From positions 1-64,000 of the forward strand of contig NJFT01000169.1 of NCBI GenBank assembly GCA_002221725.1: a DNA stretch of 64,000 nucleotides, given 5' to 3'. Below the pieces are notes generated by a model. It saw only the letters and a list, made by a program, of their open reading frames with translations, did no database searches and was not told the origin of the DNA. The stretch comes from Scedosporium boydii. Taxonomy: Eukaryota; Ascomycota; Sordariomycetes; Microascales; Microascaceae. Numbering within the stretch: position 1 is the first letter of the stretch; each line of letters starts with the position of its first letter. The position numbers and the translations under genes are program-made. This document shows, in pieces, positions 43,395-54,191 of this stretch.

Positions 43395-45272
43395 ATGCCA
43401 ACGGATGTATTCAACGATTCTGGTGAAGGCTCCCGGCCTCAGACACCGTTTCATCCCCACTACGAACCGGTAGCCGAGCCCAAATTTGACGACGTCATTG
43501 AAGTCAGTTCTTGAGAATCTTTCTCTCTCTTCTTCTTCTTTTCCTTGCGCCTTCCTTCTGTCTTCAGTTTAGGAGTAGGCTTCTTCGAAGGCTGCTTTTT
43601 GCTTTGTACTCTTCCGCTGTCCATATCACTCCCCGGCCCTTTGACAAGGCCTTGACGCCCCTTCCCCCCCTTCCCCATCTCTCGCACTTATATAAGACTC
43701 TTGAGAATCCCGATCCTAATTCTTCTCTCAAAGAATCCGCCGAGGGCGGACGAGGCTTACGTCGTGGCAATCATGGATCAGAACCGGAACCCCGATATTC
43801 CCCACCATATCATCGAGGACGGCCCAGACCTGTCTGACAAAGAGTCTTTTACCTCAGAAAATCGCGAGTGGGCCTCGGCATCCCGTCCCCCCACTCCAGG
43901 CAAGAAGATGCGACTTCCGGCCCCCGGCGAAAGCGACAGCTCTTTCAAGTTTGAGGCGCTACAGCAGCTAGCCACCGATGCTCTGGCAAACTTTGCTTCT
44001 CCGTCCCAAGCATCTGATCTGAGTCCCGGCCCTCAACACGCCCCGCATGGTGATCCAAGGCGCCACGCCCCTGCCCTGCTGACAGGTCGAGACTTGCCTT
44101 TCCGTAGAGAAGGCTCTTTACCAGTTTCTGCTTCTGCACCCACTCCTAGCAGTAGCAGCTCGTATGCTCCACCAGACTATTTTCAGACCAATACCTTGCT
44201 CTCGGCTCTGAATCCTACTAGCCCGGTTGGTACAGGTCTGCCGGCACCGCCGCTTGCATCACCGAAGTCTATCGGTCCCCGGAGTCCAACAGCTAGCCTT
44301 CTACCACATCGCCCGTCCCAGCAACCTTTGCCCCCCTTAAACTCGGCGCCGAATTCAACGGCGCGGCTTCCATCTCTACACCAGCTGATGGGACCTCATT
44401 CGCCAACTAGCAGCATAGAACGCGACGATGACCATTCCATTTACTCGCAAAAGTCACCATTCTCCTACCAGCCATCGACCTTACCGCGGCCACCCTCAAT
44501 TTCCGGGCATCACCAGGGCACTCCTCCTGTCTCTCCTAACGGGAGCTATGGCCGTGATTTTCCATCCTCCCCGAAGCCACAGGGCCGAACAGCCAATTAC
44601 TATCCGACCTCGAAACCTGGACCTATCATGGCTGGCGGTGTAGCCTCCATCACAACCTCCTCTCTACTCAGGTCGACGGGAGGCGAGTACTTGGCCAACA
44701 GCAATGCTGCGACGTCCAACACAGACCACTCCGGGTTAAGTGCGGTGGAGGGACTGGTATCGAGTGGGAACGGTTTAGGGAGCTCCGAGGTCGGCACGTT
44801 CAAGTGCACGTTTGAGGGCTGCCAGGCGAAGCCATTCCAAACACAGTATCTGCTCAACTCTCACGCCAACGTTCACTCATCAGCCAGACCGCACTACTGT
44901 CCCGTCCAGGGGTGTCCGAGGAGTAAGCCAGGCCAGGGTTTCAAGCGCAAGAACGAGATGATCCGCCACGGCTTCGTGCATGAATCGCCAGGGTATGCTT
45001 GCCCATTTTGTCCAGATCGGGAGCACAAGTACCCCCGGCCGGACAATCTCCAGAGGTATGTTCATGTATACCTTGTTTTTTTTTTTTTTCTTTGTTTCCC
45101 CCCTTCATTTTCCGGTATGTGGGGGCTAGTTTCCCATCTAACTTGTTTCTCCAGGCACGTCCGAGCTCGTCACACAGATAAGGATAAAAACGATCCAAAA
45201 CTCGTCGAGGTGCTATCCCAGCGCCGTGATGGCATCACACGCGGTCGCCGCCGGAGAGGAGCCCAATCATAG
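43395..45272 (+). CDS. C2H2 zinc-finger regulator
   Basis: Three exons (43395-43502, 43734-45055, 45155-45272) give 515 residues. The first exon reads MPTDVFNDSGEGSRPQTPFH; exon 2 begins at NPPRADEAYVVAIMDQ. An alternative start is the internal ATG at 43773, which would leave exon 1 out. Residues about 40-390 are disordered and Ser/Pro-rich. Three consecutive C2H2-type fingers occupy about 392-490: FKCTFEGCQAKPF...H..H, HYCPVQGCPRS...H...H, and YACPFCPDREHKYPRPDNLQ followed by RHVRARH. The last finger is split by the second intron. The tail is basic (RGRRRRGAQS). The three-finger block near the C-terminus is a common fungal arrangement. Likely a DNA-binding nuclear protein; targets unknown. 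The first donor is GTCAGT, slightly unusual. Confidence 0.8.
43689..43696 (+). promoter_or_regulatory. TATATAAG element inside intron 1 of the C2H2 gene
   Basis: TATATAAG lies 77 bases upstream of the in-frame ATG at 43773. It could drive an internal, shorter transcript. It is a sequence match only. Confidence 0.35.
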
Positions 45273-46597
45273 CACATCGCATTCTTCCCGCCCTTCTGGA
45301 GAATAGTGCAACATTCGCTTGACTTACACGTTACTTCTTCACTTGTACATATGTCTCCCAGATTTATCGCATTTCGGAGAGATCGTTTCCCACGAAAAGG
45401 AATGCCCAAGAAGCCCGCCCGCGTCGCTTGGACTGATCTCCCATCTTCTTTGTATCGATATTTTCGTCATACTTTCGGTCCGTCATACGAATTCGAACCC
45501 GCACTCGAAACGAGAAGACTGGTACCGAAGTCATTCGTTTACATTTACTTTTCTAAAAAATTCTTCTTTGTTCATGCTCGGCATTTTGTTTTAACACAGG
45601 CCATGGATCCAGAGGGGGAAAAAATACTATAGCAGGGCGAATCTGGCGTTTTAAACAACCTATATACCTTATCTTTCCTGTCGTTACCGGTGCTCTCTTC
45701 TTCACATTCTTCTTTCTTCTCCTCCTCCTCTCCTCCTCCCCCCCCTTCTCTTCCTCAGGGGACAAAGGGTACATGTTGGTTTTTGGAGTTCTTTTTTTCA
45801 TATATCTTTCTTTTCTGTTATAAACAAACCATTTTCGGATAAAACAACCCAACCCCGTTTTGTTTGAGCTAGCCCGGCGTTCATGGATGGGAGGGCAACG
45901 GGGAAGGGATCTTCTGAGATGAGGGGGGAAATCCGAGGGAAAGAAAGGGAGGAGTTTTAACTTTATATATATATTTACATATACCATTCGAGTTACGGCT
46001 TACTGGTATCATTTCTTTAGTAGCGTTTCCTACACCTCTTTTGTTGTGATTTTCTGTGTTTTGTTCCTGGGAACTTGATTACTGCATTTACTTCATTGGG
46101 TGCCTGTCTGATTCTGTAGAGATTTTAAGTGGGATTTTTAAGAAATGGCCTGGAGTTTATGATTGGCATGTCTCGATAAGTTAGTGTGAAAGGCTGGATG
46201 AACGATATACTTGATAGAATATTTATTCATATTTCACGCGCATCCCCGAACCCGTCGAGTCTTGAGTCCTCGAATGGATTACAGTATCGATGGGAACGAT
46301 CAGTCGCGATGGGAAGGCACCGTTGATCGACATGAGCCGGCTTGAGAGATTTGCTCTTCCAGACATCTCGACAGCAACATGATTCTATAAATACGTGGGG
46401 TTTGATCCCGGGAAAGATATTGGAAGAGACGTGGCTGGCTGTAGCGGAAGGCAGAGCCTGAGGAGGAAGGGAAAAAAAGAAGAAAATATCATTTCAACGA
46501 AAAGAAGCGAAAACGAACTAACTGGGCAAAACGCTCGCAATGTTTAAAAATGTCCCTCCCCCAAAAAGACAACTCTACCCCTTCCCTACTCCTTTCC
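45273..46597. other. Intergenic, convergent 3' ends
   Basis: The 1.3 kb between the C2H2 gene and PalB stop codons contains T-rich and pyrimidine runs (45,680-45,760) and an AT-rich TATATATAT stretch near 45,965-45,975. No gene is seen. Confidence 0.6.
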
Positions 46598-49500
46598 TCA
46601 CGACGCATCTTCCCACCTCCCAGCCGTGATGGACGCATCCCCCAGCACCTCAACCTGGAACGTCTCCCGACTCCTATTCCCACCAACCCTCTCCACAACA
46701 ACCCACAGCCCCTCCTCCTCAAGCACCCGCCCAGGCTCGACGTCGAAATCGGCAGTCTTCAGCCCGGCCGTCGGCTCGGTAAACTCCCCCTGGCCCGAGA
46801 CGCCGAGAACAACCTCCCTCGGTCCGCGACCCGTGACGACCGAAATCTTCAGCGGGGTCGAGGACCGTCTCGGACCGAGGTCGTGGTGGGTGTTATTCGG
46901 CTCGGCGGTCCGGCGCACGGACGCGCACATCCTCGTGAGGCGGCTAACGTGCAGCGGAGCGCGCAGGCAGGATTCGCCCTCGGCGAAGACGAAGGGGGTA
47001 AGCTGGGCGCGGAGACGGCCGGATCCTTCGGCGGGTATCGTCCTAACGACGTGCGGGGCGGAGGACCCGACGCGGAAGGTAAAGTCGGCGAGTTGGCCCG
47101 CTTCGAAGGTCGAGCAGACGGCCGTGTAGGTTCCGGGGTCGACGGCGGGAACGTCGAGAACGGCGCAGGCGCGCACGTAGGCGTCGGAGTCGGCGAGGAC
47201 GTCCTTGATGGCTAGGGAGGGGCCGACGCGCTCGCCGTTGGCCCAGACGAGGTCGATGTGTACGGGGATGTCCGGGTTGTCGGTGCAGAGGAGGAGGGAG
47301 AGGGAGGATTGGCGGGTGAGGGTGATGCTGAATTGCGGGTTCGTTCCGTAATTTACGGAGCCGGAGTTGCCGCCGGCGGTTCGACGAGTCCATGAGCTCG
47401 GGATGTCGGTGTTGTGGCGCATGGGGTTCTTGGCGGGTGCGACGTCGAGGGTTTGGTTTGCGAAGAAGGAGAGTGTGAAGTTGCATTTGGCCATTGGTAG
47501 TTTCTCCTGAACGGGGACGACGGTGTAGGACTTGCCCTTCTCGACCCTGAACTTTAATAAGGTTTGCGGGGAATCTACAAAGGGTCCGTGGTAAAGGTTT
47601 CTGGTGAGCTTGGGCACTCGCTTCCCGTTATCTTCAAATACGTAGATGCTCATGAAGCCAGTATCGAGCCCCGTCTTATCGGAGCTTTGCGACCGCTTCC
47701 GGATGAGATCCATCTCCTCGTCGGTAAAATGGCGCGCTAGAAGAACCCAAACAGACCCGTCGGCTCCGGCGGTTATGGAATACTGCGGGTTGTCCACCAC
47801 CGTGCCGGACATGTTCTTCCTCGGGGCCAGGTCCCAAGTAAAGTGAATGTCCTGCCTATGTCTGAAAAGCGCTGGATTCCAGTTCAGGTACATGGACTCG
47901 AAGTGTTGAGTGACGTCGGCGAGACTCATCCAAAAGGTTCCCGTCTGGTCGTGCATACTAACAGGACCGTCGGGCTCTTCCGTCGGAGGAGTTGCAACGC
48001 TGGTCGAACCCAGCTCGTTCCAGGTTTCACCGGTGCGCCATGGGTTCTTTACGAGCAGTCGCCGCTTATCAGGGTCGGAATCTAATTCTAGGACGCCATA
48101 ATCGTGCTCTCCAACCAGACCGGTTGCCTCCTCTTCCGAATGTGAGATGCGACCGGTTCCAAGCGTCACAATTACGTTTCCTGTCTTGAACGCTTGCACG
48201 ATCGTGTCCCATTCTTGTTCTAGGTTCAGCGCATCCCTGCTCCAATAGTCAACGTTAGGCGGGGTTTTAGTAACAATGGGGAGGGAAAAAGGAAAAAGAT
48301 CTTTAGTACCGCTGGAGGAAGAGTTGCTGAGGCACCCATCCTGTGAGCACCCACAAATCCGTACAGGAGTTGCTTCCAGGGAAGTCATAGCCTCCACGGA
48401 TCTTCAAATATGCCTTTTCTACAAGAGCAGGCCATATAACAGCCGGGTTCCGCCTGTCGATAACAAAAAGGCCGCGGTCTGTCTTTGCCGCAGGTAGACG
48501 GTCGTCTATCTCAACCTTGCGGAAGCACCCGTTGAAGTTCATACGGAAGATGTACTTTCCATTTTCTGACTGCATTAGTAGTTTCGGTCCGGGTTGCGAG
48601 GGAAACATTAAACCTCTCAGTAACTGTACGTAAGTGCCGATTGGGTTAGTTTTAAATCAAGGACGGGTTTTAGGCGACATTGGCATTGTCCTTACGGAGC
48701 GCTCCTTGCGGCAAAATAGTCTCATCGCAGAACATAGACTCGCAACCACCGAACAGTCCGCTGTGGCATCCTGGACCAAGTCACTTGTAGATAGAACATC
48801 TAGGTAACTGCTATCCGTGTCATCTGAAAGAGACAGGGATTCCAAGGACAGGAGTAGATCTTTGGGCCTCTTCCAGCCGTCAAAGTTCTCGAGCTGTACC
48901 TTAGACAGCGGGAGGGGAGTCGGGTCTCTGTTCATTACCGTCAATGATCGCGAAACAACAAAGAAAGTAGGTACGGATCAGGAGCACCTAGGGACGTTCG
49001 ACATACGTATACAAGCCTTGGCCCTGTTTCTGGGTAAAAACTTCTTGGGCTCCGTGACGAGGACGCCAAGGCAGGAACTCGCACCCGTGCAACTTGGATG
49101 ACTTGAGCAGAGTGAGCGTCTCTCGAGGAGATATCCGGCGGTCTTGCTTCGGCTGGATGACCTCGCCAACGGTTGACCCCTTGAGATACTCGGCAAGGGT
49201 AATCATCTCCTCGATCTTGCGTCTGATGCGCGATCGGTCCGCTGGTGTCTTGGCCTCCGCCGAAGCTCTCATATAGAGCTCGGCAGCCTTGATGGCGTGT
49301 TCTAAGGCATCTTTAGGGTCGGACTTGGTCATCAAAGACGCCTCCTCCTCCTATGGTACCATCAAAGAAACCCTGTCATCAGCGACGACCATCGAGGAGA
49401 TGGGAAGTAAGACGTATGGAGCGGTCATGATAGGCCTGACCTGCTCTTACGCGGGTGGACGAGAAAAAGGAAAAAAGAAAAGAAAGAGAAAAGCAGAAAA

Positions 49501-49633
49501 GAAAAGAAAACGATTACAAGTGACTCTGGGGTTACGCAGGGAAGAAGGGCATTGTGTGATGGAACGAAAAGAACAGTCTTGTCTTGGCGTCTGCTCCGGG
49601 TACAGGTTGACTTACAGAAGCTCGTCTCTCCAT
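46598..49633 (-). CDS. palB: PalB/Rim13 calpain-like cysteine protease
   Basis: Five exons (49616-49633, 49007-49350, 48696-48927, 48310-48623, 46598-48236) give 848 residues. The first 18-base exon (MERRAS) is inferred from a perfect GTAAGT donor and reading phase; otherwise translation would start at 49332. An N-terminal MIT-like domain (EHAIKAAELYMRASAEAKTP, about residues 18-85) is followed by the calpain core. The catalytic triad is Cys179 (ATADCSVVASL), His347 (GEHDYGVLEL) and Asn367 (LLVKNPWRTG). Two C-terminal calpain C2-like domains follow, including FWMSLADVTQHF and the repeat-like VWVLLARHF region. In ascomycetes PalB acts in the alkaline-pH Pal/Rim pathway and is needed for proteolytic activation of the PacC/Rim101 zinc-finger factor, through interaction with ESCRT-III. 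Length matches the family. Confidence 0.93.
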
Positions 49634-49728
49634 GACTTATATGGTACTGTTAGGGACGTATCGTTCTCATGGTGAGGGTATCAGACCACGGGCATCGACC
49701 GGGGTTTGGCACCCACGCTACGTCAGTT

Positions 49729-49796
49729 GGGGGAATTGGGGAAATGGGGGGAATGGGGATGTGGGATGGGGATGGGGATGGCCCATGGATGGGGGG
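49729..49796 (+). other. Candidate G-quadruplex region upstream of palB
   Basis: Eight runs of three or more G lie within 68 bases on the + strand (lengths 5, 4, 6, 4, 3, 4, 4 and 6), mostly separated by 2-4 bases. The first four runs alone satisfy the usual quadruplex pattern. It lies about 96-163 bases upstream of the inferred palB ATG, with the G-rich strand being the palB template strand. Confidence 0.6.
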
Positions 49797-50280
49797 TATC
49801 GTCAAGATTGCCGTGGCGGTCTAGCCTTTCTTCGTCCTTCCTTTTCTTTTTTTTCTCTCTTTTTTCCCTTTCTTTTCTTTCTTCTCTTTTCTTTTTCCCG
49901 CAACCCCGGAAGCGGGTACTGGTGTAGTGTACTGGTGTGTCTCTCTCGGAGTTTGAGCCGGATTGGAATTTTAGCTGGAGACCATCGGAGACCAAAAGAA
50001 GGAAGTCTTTCCACCACGTTTTTGGGGCCCTCCACAATTCGCAATTCGCAGTTCGCAGATTGCAGATCGCACTTGCCACTTCCATTTTCCCATGTGCCAG
50101 ACACATAAGCGCAATGTTCGGGTTGATGGGAAAGATCGGGTGGACGCACCCCGGTATTTAATGTATCCCCGATTAGGATAAAACGTACGTTAATGGACTG
50201 TGCTCGCTGTGTCCGTTTGGCCCGTGCATTCGCTGCGTGTTCTCTGTTCGGAGTACATTGCCTTCAGTATGTTCTCTGCC

Positions 50281-50320
50281 TGTCCCCCACTGTCCCACTG
50301 TCCCACTGTGACTGTCCCAC
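50281..50320. repeat. TGTCCCAC repeats
   Basis: Four near-identical units (TGTCCCCCAC, TGTCCCAC, TGTCCCAC and, after a 6-base break, TGTCCCAC) lie between palB and ANT1. No known function. Confidence 0.7.
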
Positions 50321-50630
50321 GGCTCTTCGTGCACTAATCCTGTGCGCTACCCTCTGCGCTACCGATGAGACAATTGTCCCGATGACGCATTAGCCGACAC
50401 TGCCAGCCTTTTTCAACGTGCAACGCTGGGCGCACCTTGCGGGGACCGAGGTTCGGCGCCCGGTTACGTCGAATGGGTGATAGTCTTGTTCCTTTTCCCC
50501 AGTTTCTTAGCTTGTCCCTCCCATAAACTCTCAAGGGGCCTCGGGAAACCTTGGCCGTGGTCTGGTCCTCTTTTTTAATATTGGAGTTGGGGTATCATTA
50601 TCTTCGTTAACCTCTTTTCTCCCCATCTTC

Positions 50631-50651
50631 CAGTCTCCAGTCTCCAGTCTC
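50631..50651. repeat. CAGTCTC heptamer, three tandem copies
   Basis: Three perfect 7-base units lie about 270 bases upstream of the ANT1 ATG. Confidence 0.75.
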
Positions 50652-50920
50652 CAGGTCCCTTACTTTTCGTATTCTCCCAATTGCTCCCAAATTTGTGTGT
50701 TCTGGTGTAGATAAGTTTTATTGTACAAAGGAGAAGAGCCGTGTCTTATTCTTATCCGCTGCTCAAGGCCGATCAATTTAATCCGCTGCACGTGCACGCA
50801 TTAGAACCGGCAATTCTTCTCCATCCGCAGGACTACAAACAGAGCCTCAGCGTCTCACTCTCACTTTTTTTTTTCTTTCTTCTCGGGGCCAACCCCTCCT
50901 CTTCCTCCCTCATCCTCACA

Positions 50921-52162
50921 ATGGCTGCCCAGTCGAAGCAGGATCTCATCTCCCCTTGGGGACGCGCTGCTGCCGGTGCGACCGGTGCAGTCCTCGCAAA
51001 TGCCCTGGTTTACCCCCTCGACATGTAAGTCCCCCTTCATTGCCGAGCTTCGGAGGAGGCACTCAATTGCGCCATCTCTCCCACCTTCTTCAACTCACAC
51101 ATGCGCCTTTAGTGTAAAGACGAGACTTCAAGTGCAAGTAAACCCCGGCAAGGAGAAGAAGATCACCGAGAATGGCGAGGCGAGCAAGGACGATGAGCCC
51201 CATTACAAGGGCAGCTGGGATGCCATCACCCGTATCGTAGCCGACGACGGTGTTTCCGGCCTCTACGCCGGCATTGCTGGCGCCCTCATCGGCGTCGCCT
51301 CCACCAACTTCGCCTACTTCTACTGGTACTCCATCGTGAGGACGCTCTACCTCAAGTCGGGCCGCGCTTCCGTGCCGCCCTCGACCCTCGCCGAGCTGAG
51401 TCTCGGTGCCGTCGCCGGAGCCATTGCTCAGGTCTTCACCATTCCTGTCGCCGTCGTCACTACCCGCCAGCAGACCCAGCGCAAGGATGAGAGGAAGGGC
51501 ATGTTCGAGACCGCGAAGGAGGTTGTTGACGGACCCGACGGCATCACCGGACTCTGGAGGGGCCTGAAGGCTAGCTTGGTGCTCGTCGTCAACCCCGCCA
51601 TCACCTACGGTGCCTATGAGAGGCTAAAGGTCATCCTGTTCCCTGGCCGCCCTTCTCTTAAGCCTTGGGAGATTTTCTGTATGTTGCATTTCCCCGCTGT
51701 AAATTTTTTTGCTTTGCTCTTTCTTTCGTTAGCCGGCTAACATTTCGTCATAGGCCTCGGCGCCATGTCCAAGGCTCTCGCCACGATCGCTACCCAGCCT
51801 CTTATCGTCGCCAAGGTCGGCCTCCAGTCGAAGCCCCCGAAGTCGCGTAATGGCAAGCCCTTCAAGAGCTTCGGTGAGGTTATGAAGTTCATCGTTGACA
51901 ACGAGGGCCCTCTCGGCCTGTTCAAGGGCATCGGCCCTCAGATTTTCAAGGGTCTGATTGTACAGGGTATTCTCATGATGACAAAGGAGAGGTTCGTCTA
52001 CTACTTCCCCCGATCACCCTCATATTTTAATTCGGTTTGTATATTAACAACCGGTTTAGGATGGAGCTTCTGTTTATCCTCTTGTTCCGGTACATCAAGA
52101 CTCTCCGCACTAGGAGGTTAGACGCCGCCGAGGGTGTTGTCTTGAAGAAGGTTATTTCATAA
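50921..52162 (+). CDS. ANT1: Peroxisomal adenine nucleotide carrier (PMP47/ANT1)
   Basis: Four exons (50921-51024, 51113-51678, 51754-51991, 52060-52162) give 336 residues. There are three mitochondrial-carrier repeats. The first signature is YPLDIVKTRLQVQ, formed across the first splice junction. The second is the divergent IPVAVVTTRQQTQR, and the third is TQPLIVAKVGLQSK; these deviations are characteristic of the peroxisomal PMP47/ANT1 branch. Family role: exchange of ATP for AMP across the peroxisomal membrane, which supplies ATP for fatty-acid activation before beta-oxidation. The motif pattern distinguishes it from ordinary mitochondrial ADP/ATP carriers, which carry RRRMMM. Length is normal. 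Confidence 0.88.
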
Positions 52163-52840
52163 GTCGCTGTACCGGCAAACTCCCGTACATGCTCTCGATA
52201 CCCTTAGAAATGATAAAGCGCTGCGTGTCCACTCCGACGGAGCAAGACGCGCACCCTGTTGACTCGGAAGGCCACTGGCGCCATGAGTAACGGCCAGACC
52301 TTACTGTACGACCAATGGAGGAGGAAGGTTCCGTATATGGCTGGAGGTTAGATGTTGGGTTTTCAAAAAAATATGTGTCCTTCCCGCATTTATTATATAT
52401 GGATTGGTTTTTTGCGTAGTTTCTGTTATTTAGTGAATATAGACTAAAATCTCGAAAAAAAGAAGAAGAAAAAGTTCCTTTTCCAAAGTCCTTATTTTCG
52501 GAATCGTTAAGTCGCAGGGGATCGCTTCACTCGTCATCTTGTGATGGAAACTGGTTTCGATCAATGAGATGCCGTGCTGCTCCGAAGTCTGCCTTCCTCT
52601 TTCGCCTAAAAAGTCACGTGCCATGGGATTCTAAGTGAATTATTGACAGCTGTTCGCAACTGCTTATTATTGCACCCCGCGCTTTCGTGTTAGGGCAATG
52701 TGGGAAAAATTCCGGCCCACACACCCTCATCTTTCCCAATTCCCTTGCCCAGCTCGGATTTCACTACCTTTAACGTCCAATCTCATCATCGACAAATCCA
52801 CGGTCTTTACGCCCCAAGGACACCATCACAATCTCTCACA
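52163..52840. other. Intergenic, ANT1 3' end and eL29 promoter
   Basis: A 678-base gap is AT-rich near 52,360-52,480 (ANT1 3' UTR) and pyrimidine-rich before the eL29 start. No gene is seen. Confidence 0.6.
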
Positions 52841-53336
52841 ATGGCGAGTGAGTGGTTTCCCCGAAGAGAGACGCCCCGAGAAACAGGTCGAACCTTCGTG
52901 CCGGCATACTGACAAAATGGCTTGAATAGAATCCAAGAACTCGTCCCAGCACAACCAGTCGAAGAAGGCTCACCGTAACGGGTATGTTGATTTGAGATTC
53001 CACAAGAGATCTACGCGCACTGCAACGGACAGCGCAAAGGGTTTGAATTGAGAAGGGGACGGTGGCGGGCTGACGTTTTATTCTCTTTTTCTACAGTATC
53101 AAGAAGCCTAAGACCCAGAGGTACCCCTCGCTCAAGGGTGTCGACCCCAAGTTCCGACGTAACCATCGTCATGCTCTTCACGGCACCATGAAGGCTCTGG
53201 TATGACAGCTCCCCCCCCGATAGAAACCCCGAGATTTGTCGCAAGATGTCCAACGAGCTCTTGGACGAGGAAGTTTTTGTTTTTACTAACAACCCCAAAG
53301 AAGGAGCTCAGGGAGGGCAAGAGGACGACGGCGTAA
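52841..53336 (+). CDS. RPL29: Large-subunit ribosomal protein eL29
   Basis: Four exons (52841-52847, 52930-52981, 53097-53199, 53301-53336) give 65 residues. The first exon is only seven bases: the ATG, the next codon (GCG) and one base of the following lysine codon. The product reads [20 protein letters not shown] then [19 protein letters not shown] and [20 protein letters not shown], the complete eL29 pattern. It is a small, very basic protein of the cytosolic 60S subunit. Length is normal. Three introns in a 195-base coding sequence is typical of fungal ribosomal protein genes. Confidence 0.97.
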
Positions 53337-54191
53337 TGCGATCCAACCGCCGACAAGAAAATAAAAGAAAATTTTAAACGATCACCGCTGGCACTTGTCT
53401 TTTTTACCAACCCGAAAAAAAAATCCCAACCAAAAAACTTTCGAGACACGAACGTACTTCTTGAGAAAGGGGCTGCATAAGGAGAAATTTCACAGGCGCA
53501 AATGGGGCTGGACGAAATGGGAAAGGGAAGGCCAAGGTCGGGGCCATATCCAACGTACACTTTTTTTAGATACGAGGAATGAGCTCTAGGCGCGGAGCCA
53601 GAAATATACCATGGCCGTCTCGGCGGTCTGTCCAATACATTATAGATTCCGACCGGTCTCTTTCCCAGCAGAGGTGCGGCTCTTGTTTGTGTTTGATGCG
53701 TCTCTATGTGTGCGTCTCTGCTCTAGGTGTGAGCTTTGCAAAGAGCTGGGTGATTTCTCGTGGCCGATTTATTTCAAGAAGCTTCAATTCTGATGCCGGA
53801 GGGTGTATCGATATGGCTTTGTTACACGACACATCTAAGCCACAGGAGGTCTCGATCTAGACCCCGAGAAGAAGGGTCACAGCGGTTGACAACAAGTGGC
53901 CGACGGAAGATCAAATCATCTTCTGGGAGCGGCACGTCGCCTTCACCTTTTCACTCAGCTTGAAACAAGATCATCCGGGGCACGGCAATTCATTCCCTAT
54001 GTGACGTACGTCTTTGCGGTTGCGGGAAGAGAGAAAGGAGCCATCTAATAAGCATGGACTTGGGAGTCGTCATCACGTTTCGCCATCTACGCTACACTTA
54101 TGCTTTATGGCTCAGGATCGGCCCCCGAAGGATTGCATCTACTGTACAAAGGTAACTGGGCAAAATCGAGGAATATAAGTCGATTCTCGAG

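Larger units (their letters stand above)
49634..50920. promoter_or_regulatory. Divergent promoter region, palB / ANT1
   Basis: The 1.3 kb between divergent start codons contains the G-rich stretch at 49729-49796, a long pyrimidine tract (about 49,838-49,900), TGTCCCAC repeats (50281-50320) and a CAGTCTC triplet repeat (50631-50651). The ANT1 side is pyrimidine-rich. No gene is supported. Confidence 0.55.

Noticed and set aside
46550..47215. 221-residue open frame on the + strand opposite PalB
   Set aside because: It is antisense to the PalB C-terminal domains.
52930..53300. Search for a box C/D snoRNA in the introns of the eL29 gene
   Set aside because: Ribosomal protein introns often host them, but I see no convincing C box (RTGATGA) paired with a D box (CTGA) and terminal stem.
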